Shown: positions 1 through 9,014, counted from the first letter of the stretch. The stretch: DNA of 30,937 nucleotides from JAFNAG01 sp963824985 (GCA_963824985.1 CAWGRQ010000014.1:1-30937), one strand, 5' to 3'. The notes: generated by a model from the sequence alone, not told the origin. Translations and numbers: made by a program.

Positions 1-14
1 CTCAGCGATGACTT

Positions 15-80
15 TCGGGGCTAACCCCGGGCTGCGTTTCGCTTACCCGGGGCTACTCTCTTGGCGCCCCTCCGGGGCCT
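15..80. repeat. GC-rich palindromic intergenic element
   Basis: This short stretch carries two nested inverted repeats: CCCCGGG at 25-31 pairs with CCCGGGG at 46-52, and GCCCC/GGGGC pair across a TCC loop at 66-78. No reading frame looks coding. It lies just downstream of the stop codon of the threonine dehydrogenase gene. From memory, similar 'cccggggctac...cctccgggg' sequences are scattered between genes in Acidobacteria and Planctomycetes. That is recollection and was not checked. It could act as a transcript-end hairpin or be a dispersed REP-like element. Confidence 0.4.
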
Positions 81-108
81 GGAGCGATTGTTTCGCGACA
101 GAAACTAG

Positions 109-1095
109 CTAAACCTGGCGCAATTGGCCCGTCTGCGCCTTGCGCGATTGCAGCTGCTGCAGCATATCTCGGGTCATGGACTCGAGGTCCCACTCCGGCT
201 TCCATCCCCATTCGTCGCGGGCCGAGGTATCGTCGATGGAGCGCGGCCAGGAATCGGCAATTGCCTGATGATAGTCGGGTTGATAATCGACCTCGAAATC
301 GGGAAGCTGCTTCCGGATGCAGCGGGTGAGCGCCCCGGCGCTGAAACTCATGGCGGCCAGATTGAAATCCGTATGGTGGTGCAGCCGCGCGAAATCGGCT
401 TCCGCCAGCTCGAGGGTTCCGCGAATCGCATCGGGCATGTACATCATGGGCAGGACGGTATCCTCGCGGACGAAGCACGTGAATCGTCCCTTCTCGATCG
501 CATCATAGAAGATCGCCACGGCATAATCGGTCGTGCCGCCCCCGGGAGGCGTTTCATGAGATATGATGCCCGGGTAGCGGAGGCCGCGCACATCGAGCCC
601 AAAGCGCCGGACATAGTAATCTCCCAGGAGTTCTCCGCACACCTTGGTGACGCCGTACATCGTGGCCGGCTTCAACACGGTCTCCTGCGGAGTGTTTTCC
701 AGGGGTACGCCTGCGCCCCAGACCGCGATCGAGCTCGGAATGATTACGCGCGCCATTTCGTGACGCAGGCCAAGCTCCAGGATGTTGAAGGTCCCCTCCA
801 TGTTGACCTTCCAACACAACTGGGGCTTCTGTTCTCCGGTCGCGGAGAGGAGCGCGGCCAGGTGAAACACGGCGTCGATATCGTACTGGCGGATCACCCG
901 GTCGAGGGCCTCGAGGTCCAGGACGTCGACGCTGTGAAAGGGCCCGGAATCGCGGAGCTTGCCCGAAGGCTGGGGCCGGCAGTCGGTCGCGACGACATTT
1001 GTCGAACCATAACGGTGACGCAGGGCCATCGTGAGCTCGGTTCCGATCTGGCCCAGGGCGCCGGTAACCATGATTCTGCTGATTTGTTTTTTCAC
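109..1095 (-). CDS. L-threonine 3-dehydrogenase, short-chain (SDR) type
   Basis: This 328-residue protein is an extended SDR (NAD-dependent epimerase/dehydratase fold). It should oxidise L-threonine to 2-amino-3-ketobutyrate with NAD+ in the cytoplasm. The N-terminus has the NAD-binding motif GALGQIG. The mid region has the SSIAVWG serine and the catalytic YGVTK (Tyr-x-x-x-Lys). Sequences typical of SDR threonine dehydrogenases rather than sugar epimerases include RYPGIIS, the PPGGGTTDYAV segment, MYMPDAIRGTLEL, and the C-terminal IADSWPRSIDD and WGWKPEWDL. The start is chosen as GTG at 1095 because AAGGAG lies 8 bases upstream; an ATG at 1134 in the same frame lacks such a site. No glycine C-acetyltransferase (kbl) partner is adjacent. 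Function is assigned by family recognition and is fairly secure. Confidence 0.88.
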   Translation of the reverse strand: MKKQISRIMVTGALGQIGTELTMALRHRYGSTNVVATDCRPQPSGKLRDSGPFHSVDVLDLEALDRVIRQYDIDAVFHLAALLSATGEQKPQLCWKVNMEGTFNILELGLRHEMARVIIPSSIAVWGAGVPLENTPQETVLKPATMYGVTKVCGELLGDYYVRRFGLDVRGLRYPGIISHETPPGGGTTDYAVAIFYDAIEKGRFTCFVREDTVLPMMYMPDAIRGTLELAEADFARLHHHTDFNLAAMSFSAGALTRCIRKQLPDFEVDYQPDYHQAIADSWPRSIDDTSARDEWGWKPEWDLESMTRDMLQQLQSRKAQTGQLRQV

Positions 1096-1276
1096 CGATG
1101 AGGCTCCTTCCCGACCTCCGGAGACCACCGGCATTCAGGGTCGAGGGCTGGCTGGATATAATAAATACGTATCGATAAGGTCAGGGTCATGTGCCCTGCA
1201 TGCGATTGACGGCCTGAGTTCCCGATGCAAATGAGAGCCGCTGCCAGGCCCAAGGAATCGAAGGCGGCCAGAGAGT

Positions 1277-1304
1277 AGTATATGGGCGCTGCGTTTGCTG
1301 TCAA
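1277..1304 (-). promoter_or_regulatory. Near-consensus sigma-70 promoter for the threonine dehydrogenase gene
   Basis: On the minus strand TTGACA (1299-1304) is followed after 16 bases by TATACT (1277-1282). This is a perfect -35 and a 5/6 -10 box, reading towards the GTG start at 1095. Transcription would begin near 1270 and leave a leader of about 170 bases, in which I recognise no riboswitch. The 1096-1526 interval holds no gene I can support apart from this promoter and the tRNA leader. Confidence 0.6.
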
Positions 1305-1526
1305 GCCAAAGGGGAGGCTGTCGCCGGGACTGTCCTTTGCGCGGTACCCCGGGGATTTTCATGCCTCGGCATCAATCCCTTTTCTCAAACCGGCGGCGCT
1401 GCCGTTTCGATGGAAACAGACTTTAAAACGTGACGGGGTCATGCTAGGCTATTGCTCGTCGCATTTGGCCGCGAACTCACGGAGGGTCACCCGGCTGGAT
1501 GCGATCAGGAAACTATCGCAAAGCGT

Positions 1527-1602
<76 letters not shown>

Positions 1603-1785
1603 AAAAATCCAATGAAATAAAATCTCCGGACACCCATGATTCATCCCCGAGCTGGGGAAGCTGGAAACTCACAGCATGATTCGCCGCCGGGGCGGGGGAA
1701 TATGGGTGTCCACGTCTTCGACCGCGACTGCCATGGGCACGCTGAAATGTGAATAACCCGTCTTCCGGATTTCAGCTGAGGGGAC

Positions 1786-1868
1786 GGGGTCAGGTCTGGA
1801 ATATCGGGTTTGCGGAATGGACGTAAATCTCCAATCCGCAGGAGCGTGAATATTCCAGACCCGACCCC
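1786..1868. repeat. Long two-tier inverted repeat upstream of the permease gene
   Basis: The outer arms (1786-1804 and 1850-1868, 19 bases) match at 18 of 19 positions and include a perfect 12-base pair, GGTCTGGAATAT/ATATTCCAGACC. Inner arms TGCGGAATGG (1811-1820) and CCAATCCGCA (1831-1840) match at 9 of 10. The whole can fold into one interrupted hairpin of about 83 bases. It sits in the 1603-1983 interval, which has no other gene. The form resembles REP/BIME elements mobilised by RAYT transposases, but no transposase gene is present in the window. Its effect on the downstream permease is unknown. Confidence 0.6.
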
Positions 1869-1983
1869 ACTCACGCGCGACATCATTCCGGTGTAAGATC
1901 CTGTAGGAATTGATGCCTGAGGCTCCGGTAGCCGGGCGAAGCAGACATAACTTCCCCCACGCAGAAACAGGATCGGAGGAACC

Positions 1984-4518
1984 ATGGTTAAAGACCTGCG
2001 GCATGCGGTGCGCATGCTGTTGCACGACAAAGGCTGGACGCTTGTGGTCATTTTGTCGCTGGCGCTGGGCATCGGCGCCAACACGGCGCTTTTCAGCACA
2101 ATCAACGGTCTGTTACTCACAGTGCTGCCCGTCAAAGAACCCGGCTCGATGGTGCGATTCAGGTGGACGGGCCGCAATGACATGGCAACCAGTTTGAACG
2201 AGTACGGCTTCGTGAGCAAAAGCGCTGACGATGAGAACGCACGTGCCACGTTCTCGTACCCCATGTTTCGGCAGTTCGTTACCGACAACCGTACGATGGC
2301 GGACCTGTTCGCTTGTGCGCCTTTCGGCCGGGTGAACGTGGTTGTGGACGGACAAGCGGAGATTGCGAACGCCTTCATCTCCTCAGGCAACTACTATCAG
2401 CTGCTCGGCGTGACAGCGCGCGCGGGCCGCACGCTCACGCCTGAGGACGATCAGCCGGCCGCTCCCCCGGTCGCCGTGATCAGCTCCAGGTACTGGCACT
2501 CGCGCTTCGCGGGCGATCCGGCCGTCGTCGGGAAAACTATCAGGATCAACAACGTCCTGGTCACGGTCGTCGGTGTCATCTCACCGGGGTTTACGGGTGT
2601 GCAACAGCCTGAAGGCGAGCCTCCCGATGTTTCGGTGCCTCTGGCGCTCGATACTCAGCTCAACACGGGCACGGGACCTCCTCGATCGACACAACCCACC
2701 TATTGGTGGCTGCAGATCATGGGCAGGCTGAAGCCGGGCACGACTCCCGCGCAGGTGCAGGACAACCTGGAGCCTGTGTTTCAGCACACGGCACGCGCCG
2801 GGCTCGATTCTTATCTGCAATCGTTGCCGGAGCAGGACCGCGCCACGGCGGTCAACCGGACCCGAACGGAGGTACCGCGCCTGCGCGTGCAACCGGGCGG
2901 CCGCGGCGTGTACGACGTCAACACCAACGAACTGGCCGCGGTTGCCATTCTGAGTGTCGTGGTCGTCCTGGTGCTGCTGATTGTCTGCGCGAATGTGGCG
3001 AATCTGCTGCTTTCGCGCGCGACGACCCGGCAGAAGGAGCTCTCGGTGCGGCTCGCACTCGGGGCCACCCGGCCGAGGCTGATCCGGCAGCTCCTGACCG
3101 AAAGCCTTCTGCTCGCATCGATGGGCGGCATGCTGGGCATCCTCGTCGGTTACTGGGGACGCCAGCTGCTGCCCGGCGCATCAGGCGCCATGGCGGCTAT
3201 CGACTGGCACGTTCTGACCTTCGCGCTGGTCATCACAGGATTGACCGGGATTATCTTCGGCTTCGCCCCGGCTCTGCGTGGGACCGGCATGAATGTGAGT
3301 TCTGCATTGAAGGAGACCAGCCGGGGCGTGATCGGCTCCCGCAGCGTGCTGGGCAAATCGCTGCTTATCTTCCAGGTGGCGATTTCGCTGGTGCTGCTTG
3401 TCGGCGCGGGCCTGTTTCTGAGGACACTGCACAACCTGCGGCGCGTCGACGTCGGATTCAATCCGCAGAAGCTTCTGCTGTTCCGGATAACCCCTCAACT
3501 GAACCGCTACGACGAAAAGCGTATGGCCTCGCTGTATCGCGAGCTGCTCGAGCGCCTGGGGACAATACCGGGCATTCAGGCAGCCGCGCTGTCGCAACCT
3601 GCGCTGCTGTCGGGCAGTACGAGTTCAACCAGCATTTTTGTCCAGGGACGCGCGTACCCCACGGCAGGCCGGCAGAGTGACAGCATTCATCGCCTGGTCG
3701 TCTCGCCGAATTTCTTCGACGTGATGGGAATCCCGGTCCTCCTCGGGCATGGTTTCACGGACCGTGACAACGAGAGTGCTCCGAAGGTCGTGGTCATCAA
3801 CGAAGCGGCGGCGCGCAAGTATTTCCCGAACAAAATTCCGATCGGGCAACGGTTCGGCTCCAGCCTCGAGACCACCGGCCAGTACGAGATTGTGGGCATC
3901 CTGCGCGACGCGAAGTACAACAGTGTCCGTGATGCCGCACCGCCGACGATGTACGTGCCGCACCTGCAGACCCGGCTTGGAAACGCTGTGTTCGTAGTGC
4001 GTACGGCCGGCACGCCTTCGGGTTCTATCGGCGCGATCCGCGAAGCGGTCAGGCAAATCGATCCGAATCTGCCGCTCATGGATGTATCCACGCAGGTCGA
4101 GCAGGTCGAGCGGCGCTTTCTCCAGGAGAAAGTCTTCGCCCAGGCGTACACATTGTTCGGCGGGCTTGCGTTGCTGCTGGCGTCCGTCGGACTGTTCGGC
4201 TTGATGTCCTACAATGTCGCTCGCCGAACAAATGAGATCGGCATCCGCATGGCGCTCGGCGCCCAAAGGCAGGACGTTGTGCGCCTGGTGATGCGCGAAT
4301 CGTTGGTTCTTGTGGGGATCGGTGTCGCGGTGGGCCTGGGAATCGCATTTGCGGCAAGCCGGTTCGTCGCCGCTCTATTGTTCGGCCTTTCTCCGACTGA
4401 TGTCATGACGATTTTGCCGGCCATAGGCGTCATGGTGCTGGTTTCTGCAATCGCCGGATACATCCCGGCCCGCCGGGCTTCGAGGGTCGACCCAATGATT
4501 GCGCTCCATTACGAGTAG
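1984..4518 (+). CDS. ADOP-family duplicated ABC transporter permease (MacB/FtsX type)
   Basis: This 844-residue inner-membrane protein has two MacB_PCD-FtsX units in tandem. The N-terminus DLRHAVRMLLHDKGWTL leads into the first membrane segment (about residues 18-45), followed by a large periplasmic domain. Next comes an FtsX-like block of three or four segments (about 315-475, containing LLLSRATTRQKELSVRLALGATR), then a second periplasmic domain. The last three segments contain the repeat signature ARRTNEIGIRMALGA and end PARRASRVDPMIALHYE. Such permeases work with a MacB-type ATPase, probably in mechanotransmission, export of peptides or lipoproteins, or antibiotic resistance; the substrate cannot be read here. 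No ATPase gene is adjacent, which is common for this family. The ATG has GGAGGA three bases upstream. The family is highly expanded in Acidobacteria, which is the main taxonomic clue in the window. Confidence 0.93.
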   Translation: MVKDLRHAVRMLLHDKGWTLVVILSLALGIGANTALFSTINGLLLTVLPVKEPGSMVRFRWTGRNDMATSLNEYGFVSKSADDENARATFSYPMFRQFVTDNRTMADLFACAPFGRVNVVVDGQAEIANAFISSGNYYQLLGVTARAGRTLTPEDDQPAAPPVAVISSRYWHSRFAGDPAVVGKTIRINNVLVTVVGVISPGFTGVQQPEGEPPDVSVPLALDTQLNTGTGPPRSTQPTYWWLQIMGRLKPGTTPAQVQDNLEPVFQHTARAGLDSYLQSLPEQDRATAVNRTRTEVPRLRVQPGGRGVYDVNTNELAAVAILSVVVVLVLLIVCANVANLLLSRATTRQKELSVRLALGATRPRLIRQLLTESLLLASMGGMLGILVGYWGRQLLPGASGAMAAIDWHVLTFALVITGLTGIIFGFAPALRGTGMNVSSALKETSRGVIGSRSVLGKSLLIFQVAISLVLLVGAGLFLRTLHNLRRVDVGFNPQKLLLFRITPQLNRYDEKRMASLYRELLERLGTIPGIQAAALSQPALLSGSTSSTSIFVQGRAYPTAGRQSDSIHRLVVSPNFFDVMGIPVLLGHGFTDRDNESAPKVVVINEAAARKYFPNKIPIGQRFGSSLETTGQYEIVGILRDAKYNSVRDAAPPTMYVPHLQTRLGNAVFVVRTAGTPSGSIGAIREAVRQIDPNLPLMDVSTQVEQVERRFLQEKVFAQAYTLFGGLALLLASVGLFGLMSYNVARRTNEIGIRMALGAQRQDVVRLVMRESLVLVGIGVAVGLGIAFAASRFVAALLFGLSPTDVMTILPAIGVMVLVSAIAGYIPARRASRVDPMIALHYE

Positions 4519-4557
4519 TTGCGAATCGTGAGTTGCCGTACATGTGAGGTCAGATCT

Positions 4558-4581
4558 GAGGATCGGTGCGAGGATCGGTGC
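4558..4581. repeat. Tandem 12-base direct repeat
   Basis: GAGGATCGGTGC occurs twice head to tail at 4558-4569 and 4570-4581, just downstream of the permease stop codon. The second copy runs into the left end of the inverted-repeat-bounded segment that starts at 4577. It may mark a replication slip at an insertion boundary. Confidence 0.6.
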
Positions 4582-4896
4582 CGGGCCTGATTAAGCAATT
4601 GAACCTGCAGGAACTGAACTCAATACTGCGCGTGAAAATGGGGTTGCATTGAATTTTGGCGCCCGTTTTCCCAGTTTAAGGATCCCTGGTTTCGTCGTAC
4701 TTGCACTTTTGGTCTGGAAATCTGGCGCAGGCGAGAAACCAAGGCAGTTACATCGCCGAGCAGTGATTTCGGATCGGCAGCTGAAACCACGGTAGGATGA
4801 AAAATCAGGGCGCAAAAATCGGGCGCAAGCCCAATCTATCTGCACCTTATTGAAGTCTGTTTTAATGTATTCAAAGACTTATCCAGGCCCGGCACC
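4577..4896. mobile_element. Inverted-repeat-bounded segment, possible non-autonomous (MITE-like) element
   Basis: GGTGCCGGGCCTG at 4577-4589 is matched exactly in inverted orientation by CAGGCCCGGCACC at 4884-4896. Weaker matching continues inward for about 14 more bases (TAAG and TTGAA shared). The roughly 320-base interior is AT-richer than its surroundings, and I recognise no protein in any frame. No convincing target-site duplication is visible. The right end lies 14 bases from the stop codon of the shortened GH31-like gene, so it may be tied to loss of the rest of that gene. It is called MITE-like from structure alone and was not compared with known insertion sequences. Confidence 0.4.
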
Positions 4897-4910
4897 AAAC
4901 TCCTTACCTC

Positions 4911-5735
4911 TCACTTCTTCGGGGGTAGGGAAGTGGCACCGATCAGGGATTGATGCGCGGCGTAGATTGCATCGGTCGTTTCGCCATAAATCACGAAATA
5001 GGAGAGAGCGTCGCCGGCCTCGGCGTCCCACGTGGTCAGACCATCCTTTCCGGGGACAACGGTAGTCCTGGAGGAATTATCCAGCAGGAAGCCGTAATTG
5101 CGATTGGTGACCAGGAAGGGGAGGGCGCCCTCCTTCCGGTTTCCAATCATGCTGTCGTGCCAGAGGCGGACGGTCTGGCCGCGCTGATCCAGATCCGATC
5201 CCGGTTGCGGGCCGAGGTCGGAATAGGATTCTTCTTCGGGGGCGACAAATTCGGCGTGAATACTGAAGGCTGTTTCGCCCACGGCGCTCGCCGCCTTCAG
5301 GTAGTATCGGCGTGTAGTCAGCAGAACATTCTGTTTGGCGTCCAGGAAGGTTAACTGTGCCGTCTTCCGGTCGACACTAACCAGCATCTGACTGGTTACC
5401 AGCCGGATGGCCGGCAGAGTCGATTCGACGCGGTATTTGGGCGCGGCCGGAATAGATCTGTCTCCGGGGCCGGGTGATGCTCCCCGGGCCGGACCGGGCA
5501 GGTAACGAACCTGGACGACATTGTCCGCATAGGCCCTGATCATCAGCATCCCGGTATCGCATTTGATCGTCAGCTGCTGATTGGCATGTTCAAAACTGGT
5601 CACACGGCTTGGCTGTCGAATGGCTTCCGAAATTGCCGGGTCCTGCGCCACGGCCCGGGGAATCCCCGGGGACAGGGCCGAAACGAACATCCCGACGGTG
5701 ACCGCAAATCCGGATTGAATGGCGCGGACGGACAT
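4911..5735 (-). pseudogene. Truncated glycoside hydrolase family 31: exported N-terminal domain only
   Basis: The frame encodes 274 residues. A signal peptide (MSVRAIQSGF... to about AVAQ) is followed by a beta-rich region resembling the galactose-mutarotase-like N-terminal domain of GH31 alpha-glucosidases and xylosidases. The best match is the C-terminal third: FLVTNRNYGFLLDNSS, then DALSYFVIYGETTDAIYAAH and a final SLPPKK. In full-length GH31 enzymes this LPPK is followed by the catalytic (beta/alpha)8 barrel, which is absent here; the usual length is 600-900 residues. I found no barrel sequence downstream in any frame. The ATG at 5735 has GGAAGGA 5 bases upstream, and a longer frame to 5891 lacks a signal peptide at its start. 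It could still be expressed as a carbohydrate-binding domain, but not as a hydrolase. Confidence 0.55.
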
Positions 5736-5762
5736 GATTCCTTCCCTTTTGACTGTCCGGCT

Positions 5763-5771
5763 ATTGTACCA
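5763..5771 (-). promoter_or_regulatory. Extended -10 promoter for the GH31 fragment
   Basis: Minus-strand TGGTACAAT is an extended -10 (TGn plus TACAAT) placed so that transcription would begin near 5756, about 20 bases before the ATG at 5735. No good -35 box is seen, as expected of extended -10 promoters. Its survival suggests the gene fragment may still be transcribed. Confidence 0.4.
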
Positions 5772-5962
5772 GTACGCCGGGGGCCGAGCGAAACCATGAT
5801 TTTCGATGGGCCGCAAATCAGCCGGCGCTTCATGAATCCGCATTATTCTGGAACCAAGACATCTCCGGACACGGATACCATCCGTGTCCATCAGCGGCCC
5901 GAATTGTCCCGCGATCCTTTCTCCCTGAATGATGCAGGCTAATCCTTACTTTCTGAGCGAAA

Positions 5963-6751
5963 TCAGCGGCCAGGGGAGGCGTGAGGCGCGGATGCGATCG
6001 CTGGCGAAGCGCTCCTCAACCCGCGCTCGGGCTCGCTCTTCGAAGCCTGGCGCGTCGCCCTGACCATCTCATAAACAGCCTGAACGATCATCTCGGTCGA
6101 CATGCGATCGGTGTTGAACGCCGCGTCATAGAAACGCAGGTCGTCCACGTTTTGACGGAAATGGTGCTGGACGAAGTCGCGCCGCTCGGCATCGACTTTT
6201 TCGATGAGGCGCCTGGCCTCCTCCGTGGAGAGGCGCCGCTGCTGCATGATTCTCCGGATGCGGACCTCCGGGGAAGCCACGAAGCGCAGATGCAGGCCGG
6301 GATCCCCATGCAGGGCGCAGGCGCTTCCCCTGCCCACAATGATCGCCCCCCCTCTTGAGGCGAGAAATGCCAGCGTCTTCAAGAGGCCCTCGCGATACTC
6401 TGCGTTCCCGAACGAAACTCCCTCCGCCATGGAAAGCAGGCGTGAAACCGTATCATGAATCAGGCTTTGCGAATGTTCATCCAGATTGCGTACCAGATCC
6501 CTCCGCACATGGCTGTTATTGGCGATGGCGTCCACGATTTCCCGATCAAACACCTGCCACTGGAGCCGGGCGGCGAGTTCGGCCGCCACTTCGTCCCCCA
6601 GGGATCCCATGGTGCGGGCGATTGTAATGAAACGGCAGGAGTCGCCGACCGCCTCGGAAGGCACGAGACTTGCCTGGTCGCGCACCCGCGACAACAGCAT
6701 CTGGCGTTCAATCAGGTGAGGTGCGTCGTGAGACTCATTTAATGGCTTCAT
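5963..6751 (-). CDS. Cytidylate kinase-like family protein
   Basis: This 262-residue soluble protein matches the cytidylate-kinase-like family (Cytidylate_kin2), whose members often stand alone and whose substrate is usually unknown. Visible features are the N-terminal strand and loop FITIARTMGSLGDEVA (about residues 41-56), then FDREIVDAIA and the NLDEHSQSLIHD region. They continue with a central GGAIIVGRGSACAL strand, LHLRFVASPEVRIRRIM and a C-terminal acidic/aromatic DDLRFYDAAFNTDRMS. The phosphate-binding loop is atypical: MGSLGDEV replaces the usual GSGG form, so nucleotide kinase activity is not assured. The ATG has GGAGG 5 bases upstream. Neighbours on either side are unrelated. True cmk enzymes are shorter and lack the basic, Ala/Ser-rich tail seen at 232-262. 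Confidence 0.8.
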   Translation of the reverse strand: MKPLNESHDAPHLIERQMLLSRVRDQASLVPSEAVGDSCRFITIARTMGSLGDEVAAELAARLQWQVFDREIVDAIANNSHVRRDLVRNLDEHSQSLIHDTVSRLLSMAEGVSFGNAEYREGLLKTLAFLASRGGAIIVGRGSACALHGDPGLHLRFVASPEVRIRRIMQQRRLSTEEARRLIEKVDAERRDFVQHHFRQNVDDLRFYDAAFNTDRMSTEMIVQAVYEMVRATRQASKSEPERGLRSASPAIASAPHASPGR

Positions 6752-6769
6752 ATCGGCCTCCGCGCACTA

Positions 6770-6792
6770 TGTCTACTGACTACATTATACCA
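6770..6792 (-). promoter_or_regulatory. Extended -10 promoter with a near-palindromic possible operator
   Basis: Minus-strand TGGTATAAT (6784-6792) is a consensus extended -10 for the kinase-like gene, with transcription start expected near 6777 and a leader of about 26 bases. A near-palindrome, TGTAGTCAGTAGACA (6770-6784), covers the region from the -10 to the start point. A repressor bound there would block transcription. The repressor family is unknown; a BlaI/MecI-like dyad is one possibility, by loose resemblance only. Confidence 0.45.
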
Positions 6793-6995
6793 CGGACCCG
6801 ATAACCGGTTTTGATCGGGATGGAATCGCAGCCGGCGCGACCGGCTTCTCCAGGGGGACGCCCGCAATCGGGAGCGATAATTCCGGGTGATTTCCAACCC
6901 GCGTGCTGCTATTCTGCGCCCGCCTGGAGAGGGTAGGATCATCATTCGGTCGAAGTGGATGCAGAACGGTTAGCGAGAAAGGGTGAGACCATCAT

Positions 6996-8942
6996 ATGAA
7001 ACTGTACAATCTTTGCGGCGCGGCCGTGCTTGCGGGTGTGGCGGTGTTGGCGGCGGTATTTTCCGTGCAGGCGGTGTCTCAACAGCCGGCTCGCCCGGTG
7101 TTCGTGGACGGCCAGGCCCAGATCGTGCCGGCATTTCAGGATGCCACGCAGTGGATCAAGCAGACACTCTGGGTTGAGACCGAATTCGACTCGGACGGCG
7201 ACGGGAAAAAGGATCGCGTGTTTGTGGATGTCACGCGCCCACAGCAGACCGAGACCGAGGGATTGAAGGTCCCGGTCATTTACGAGTCCTCGCCGTACTT
7301 CGCCGGGACGTCGGGACCGAGGGAATTCCTCTGGGATGTCAAACAGGAGGTGGGCGCCACGCCGCCACCCCGCACATCTCAGCCCGCGATCGAGTTTAAA
7401 CCCACGAGGCCCATGGTCTCGAACTCGCAGGTGAGTACCTGGGTTCCGCGCGGCTTTGCCGTTGTCCACTCCGAGGCGCCGGGCACGGGTCTCTCCCAGG
7501 GATGCGTGACGGTGGGCGGCGCGCCCGAGGAACTGGCACCCAAGGCGGTGATTGACTGGCTGAACGGTCGCGCGAAGGGCTTCAAGACGATCGACGGCAC
7601 GGAAGAGGTCGTGGCGACCGGCTGGTCCACCGGCAAAGTCGGAATGACGGGGACTTCCTACAACGGCACGCTTCCGGTGGCGGCGGCGACGACCGGGGTG
7701 GACGGGCTGGAGGCGATTATCCCCATTGCTCCCAATACGTCTTACTACCACTACTATCGCAGCAACGGCCTGGTCCGGCACCCGGGCGGCTGGCTCGGTG
7801 AAGACATCGACTTTCTCTATGACTTTGTCAACAGCGGCAATCCGGCGCGGCGGGACTACTGCAATCAGACATACCGCGATGGTGCGTTCGCGAAAGGACG
7901 CGACCGCACAAGCGGCGACTACAACGCGTTCTGGGCGGAGCGCGATCTCTTGAAAAAGGTCGGAAAGATCAAGGCTGCCGTGCTTATGGCGCACGCCTTC
8001 AACGACTGGAACGTGGTGCCGGAGCACAGTGTTCGGATCGTCGCCGCACTGAAAGGAAAGGTGCCGCTGCAGGTGTACTATCACCAGGGGGGCCACGGCG
8101 GTGCGCCACCCCTGGAAATGATGAACAAATGGTTCACGCGCTACCTGTACGGCGTGCAGAACGGCGTCGAGAAGGACCCGAAGGCGTGGATCGTACGCGA
8201 AACGGCCCCCGCTCCCGCCGCGAAGGCCGCCGAACCCGGTGCACCGCCGTCAGGCTCGGCCCAGGGGCGCGGCCGGGCGCCGACGCCGCCTCCGACTCCG
8301 TATGCGGATTACCCGAATCCCGATGCTGCCCCGGTGACTTTACACCTGCGTTCCGGCGGAAGTGCGCGCGGCGGACTGGGTCTCGACGCGGCGGGAAAGC
8401 AGGGGATGGAAACACTGGTCGACGACGTGGAGTTCGGCGGCGCGGCACTCGCCAAGGCCGAGCAGTCCGCGAACCGGTTGCTCTATGCCACACCGGAGTT
8501 GAACGCGCCGGTGCACATCTCCGGCACGGCCAGAATTACCTTGCGGCTCGCATCCAGCAAGCCGGCCGCGAATCTCTCGGTGTGGCTCGTGGTCCTGCCC
8601 TGGACCGACGGCCCGATCAGCCCGGCAAACCTGATCACGCGCGGATGGGCGGATCCTCAGAATCACGCGGCGCTGACGAACGGCGGAGATTATCACTCTC
8701 TGGCGCGTGGCACGCCGCTCACACCCGGCCGCTTTTACCCGATGACATTCGATCTTGAGCCCGACGATCAGATCGTTCCGGCCGGCAAGCGCATCGGCCT
8801 GATTATCTTTTCGAGCGACCGGGATTTCACGCTCTGGCCGCAGCCGGGGACGGAGCTGACGATCGACCTCGACGCCGCCAGGCTGCAGTTGCCGGTGGTG
8901 GGCGGCGCGGCCCACTTCAAGGCAGCGACCAATAGTCGGTGA
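6996..8942 (+). CDS. Exported S15/CocE-NonD family alpha/beta hydrolase (Xaa-Pro dipeptidyl-peptidase-like)
   Basis: This 648-residue protein has a signal peptide (about residues 1-29: MKLYNLCGAA to AVSQQ). It has the two-part layout of X-Pro dipeptidyl-peptidases and cocaine-esterase-like enzymes. An alpha/beta-hydrolase domain carries the predicted catalytic triad Ser221 (GMTGTSYNG), Asp337 (MAHAFNDWNV) and His367 (YYHQGGHGG). After a Pro/Ala-rich linker (about 403-436), a C-terminal jelly-roll domain with LHLRSGGSARGGL and SGTARITLRLASSKP follows. It probably cleaves proline-containing peptides, or an ester or amide, outside the cytoplasm. The start ATG has only a weak site (GGGTGAG). The DSDGDGKKDRVFVDV segment near residue 64 is typical of PepX-like members and could bind calcium. 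It is divergently transcribed from the kinase-like gene. Confidence 0.87.
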   Translation: MKLYNLCGAAVLAGVAVLAAVFSVQAVSQQPARPVFVDGQAQIVPAFQDATQWIKQTLWVETEFDSDGDGKKDRVFVDVTRPQQTETEGLKVPVIYESSPYFAGTSGPREFLWDVKQEVGATPPPRTSQPAIEFKPTRPMVSNSQVSTWVPRGFAVVHSEAPGTGLSQGCVTVGGAPEELAPKAVIDWLNGRAKGFKTIDGTEEVVATGWSTGKVGMTGTSYNGTLPVAAATTGVDGLEAIIPIAPNTSYYHYYRSNGLVRHPGGWLGEDIDFLYDFVNSGNPARRDYCNQTYRDGAFAKGRDRTSGDYNAFWAERDLLKKVGKIKAAVLMAHAFNDWNVVPEHSVRIVAALKGKVPLQVYYHQGGHGGAPPLEMMNKWFTRYLYGVQNGVEKDPKAWIVRETAPAPAAKAAEPGAPPSGSAQGRGRAPTPPPTPYADYPNPDAAPVTLHLRSGGSARGGLGLDAAGKQGMETLVDDVEFGGAALAKAEQSANRLLYATPELNAPVHISGTARITLRLASSKPAANLSVWLVVLPWTDGPISPANLITRGWADPQNHAALTNGGDYHSLARGTPLTPGRFYPMTFDLEPDDQIVPAGKRIGLIIFSSDRDFTLWPQPGTELTIDLDAARLQLPVVGGAAHFKAATNSR

Positions 8943-9014
8943 CCGGCTGGGACGGCGCTAAGCGGCCTTTTATTCTTCAAGAAAGTCCGCAAGACCTCGC
9001 AGGGCGAGGAAGGG

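Noticed and set aside
1641..2390. 249-codon minus-strand frame overlapping the permease start
   Set aside because: It overlaps the conserved N-terminus of the permease and has no recognisable product.
6942..8096. 384-codon minus-strand frame opposite the exported peptidase
   Set aside because: Composition is Arg/His-rich as expected of an antisense shadow; the plus-strand gene has an intact catalytic triad.
8942..8985. Rho-independent terminator after the exported peptidase
   Set aside because: The stem around GGCGC/GCGGCC is short and irregular and the T-run is brief, so the evidence is too weak.
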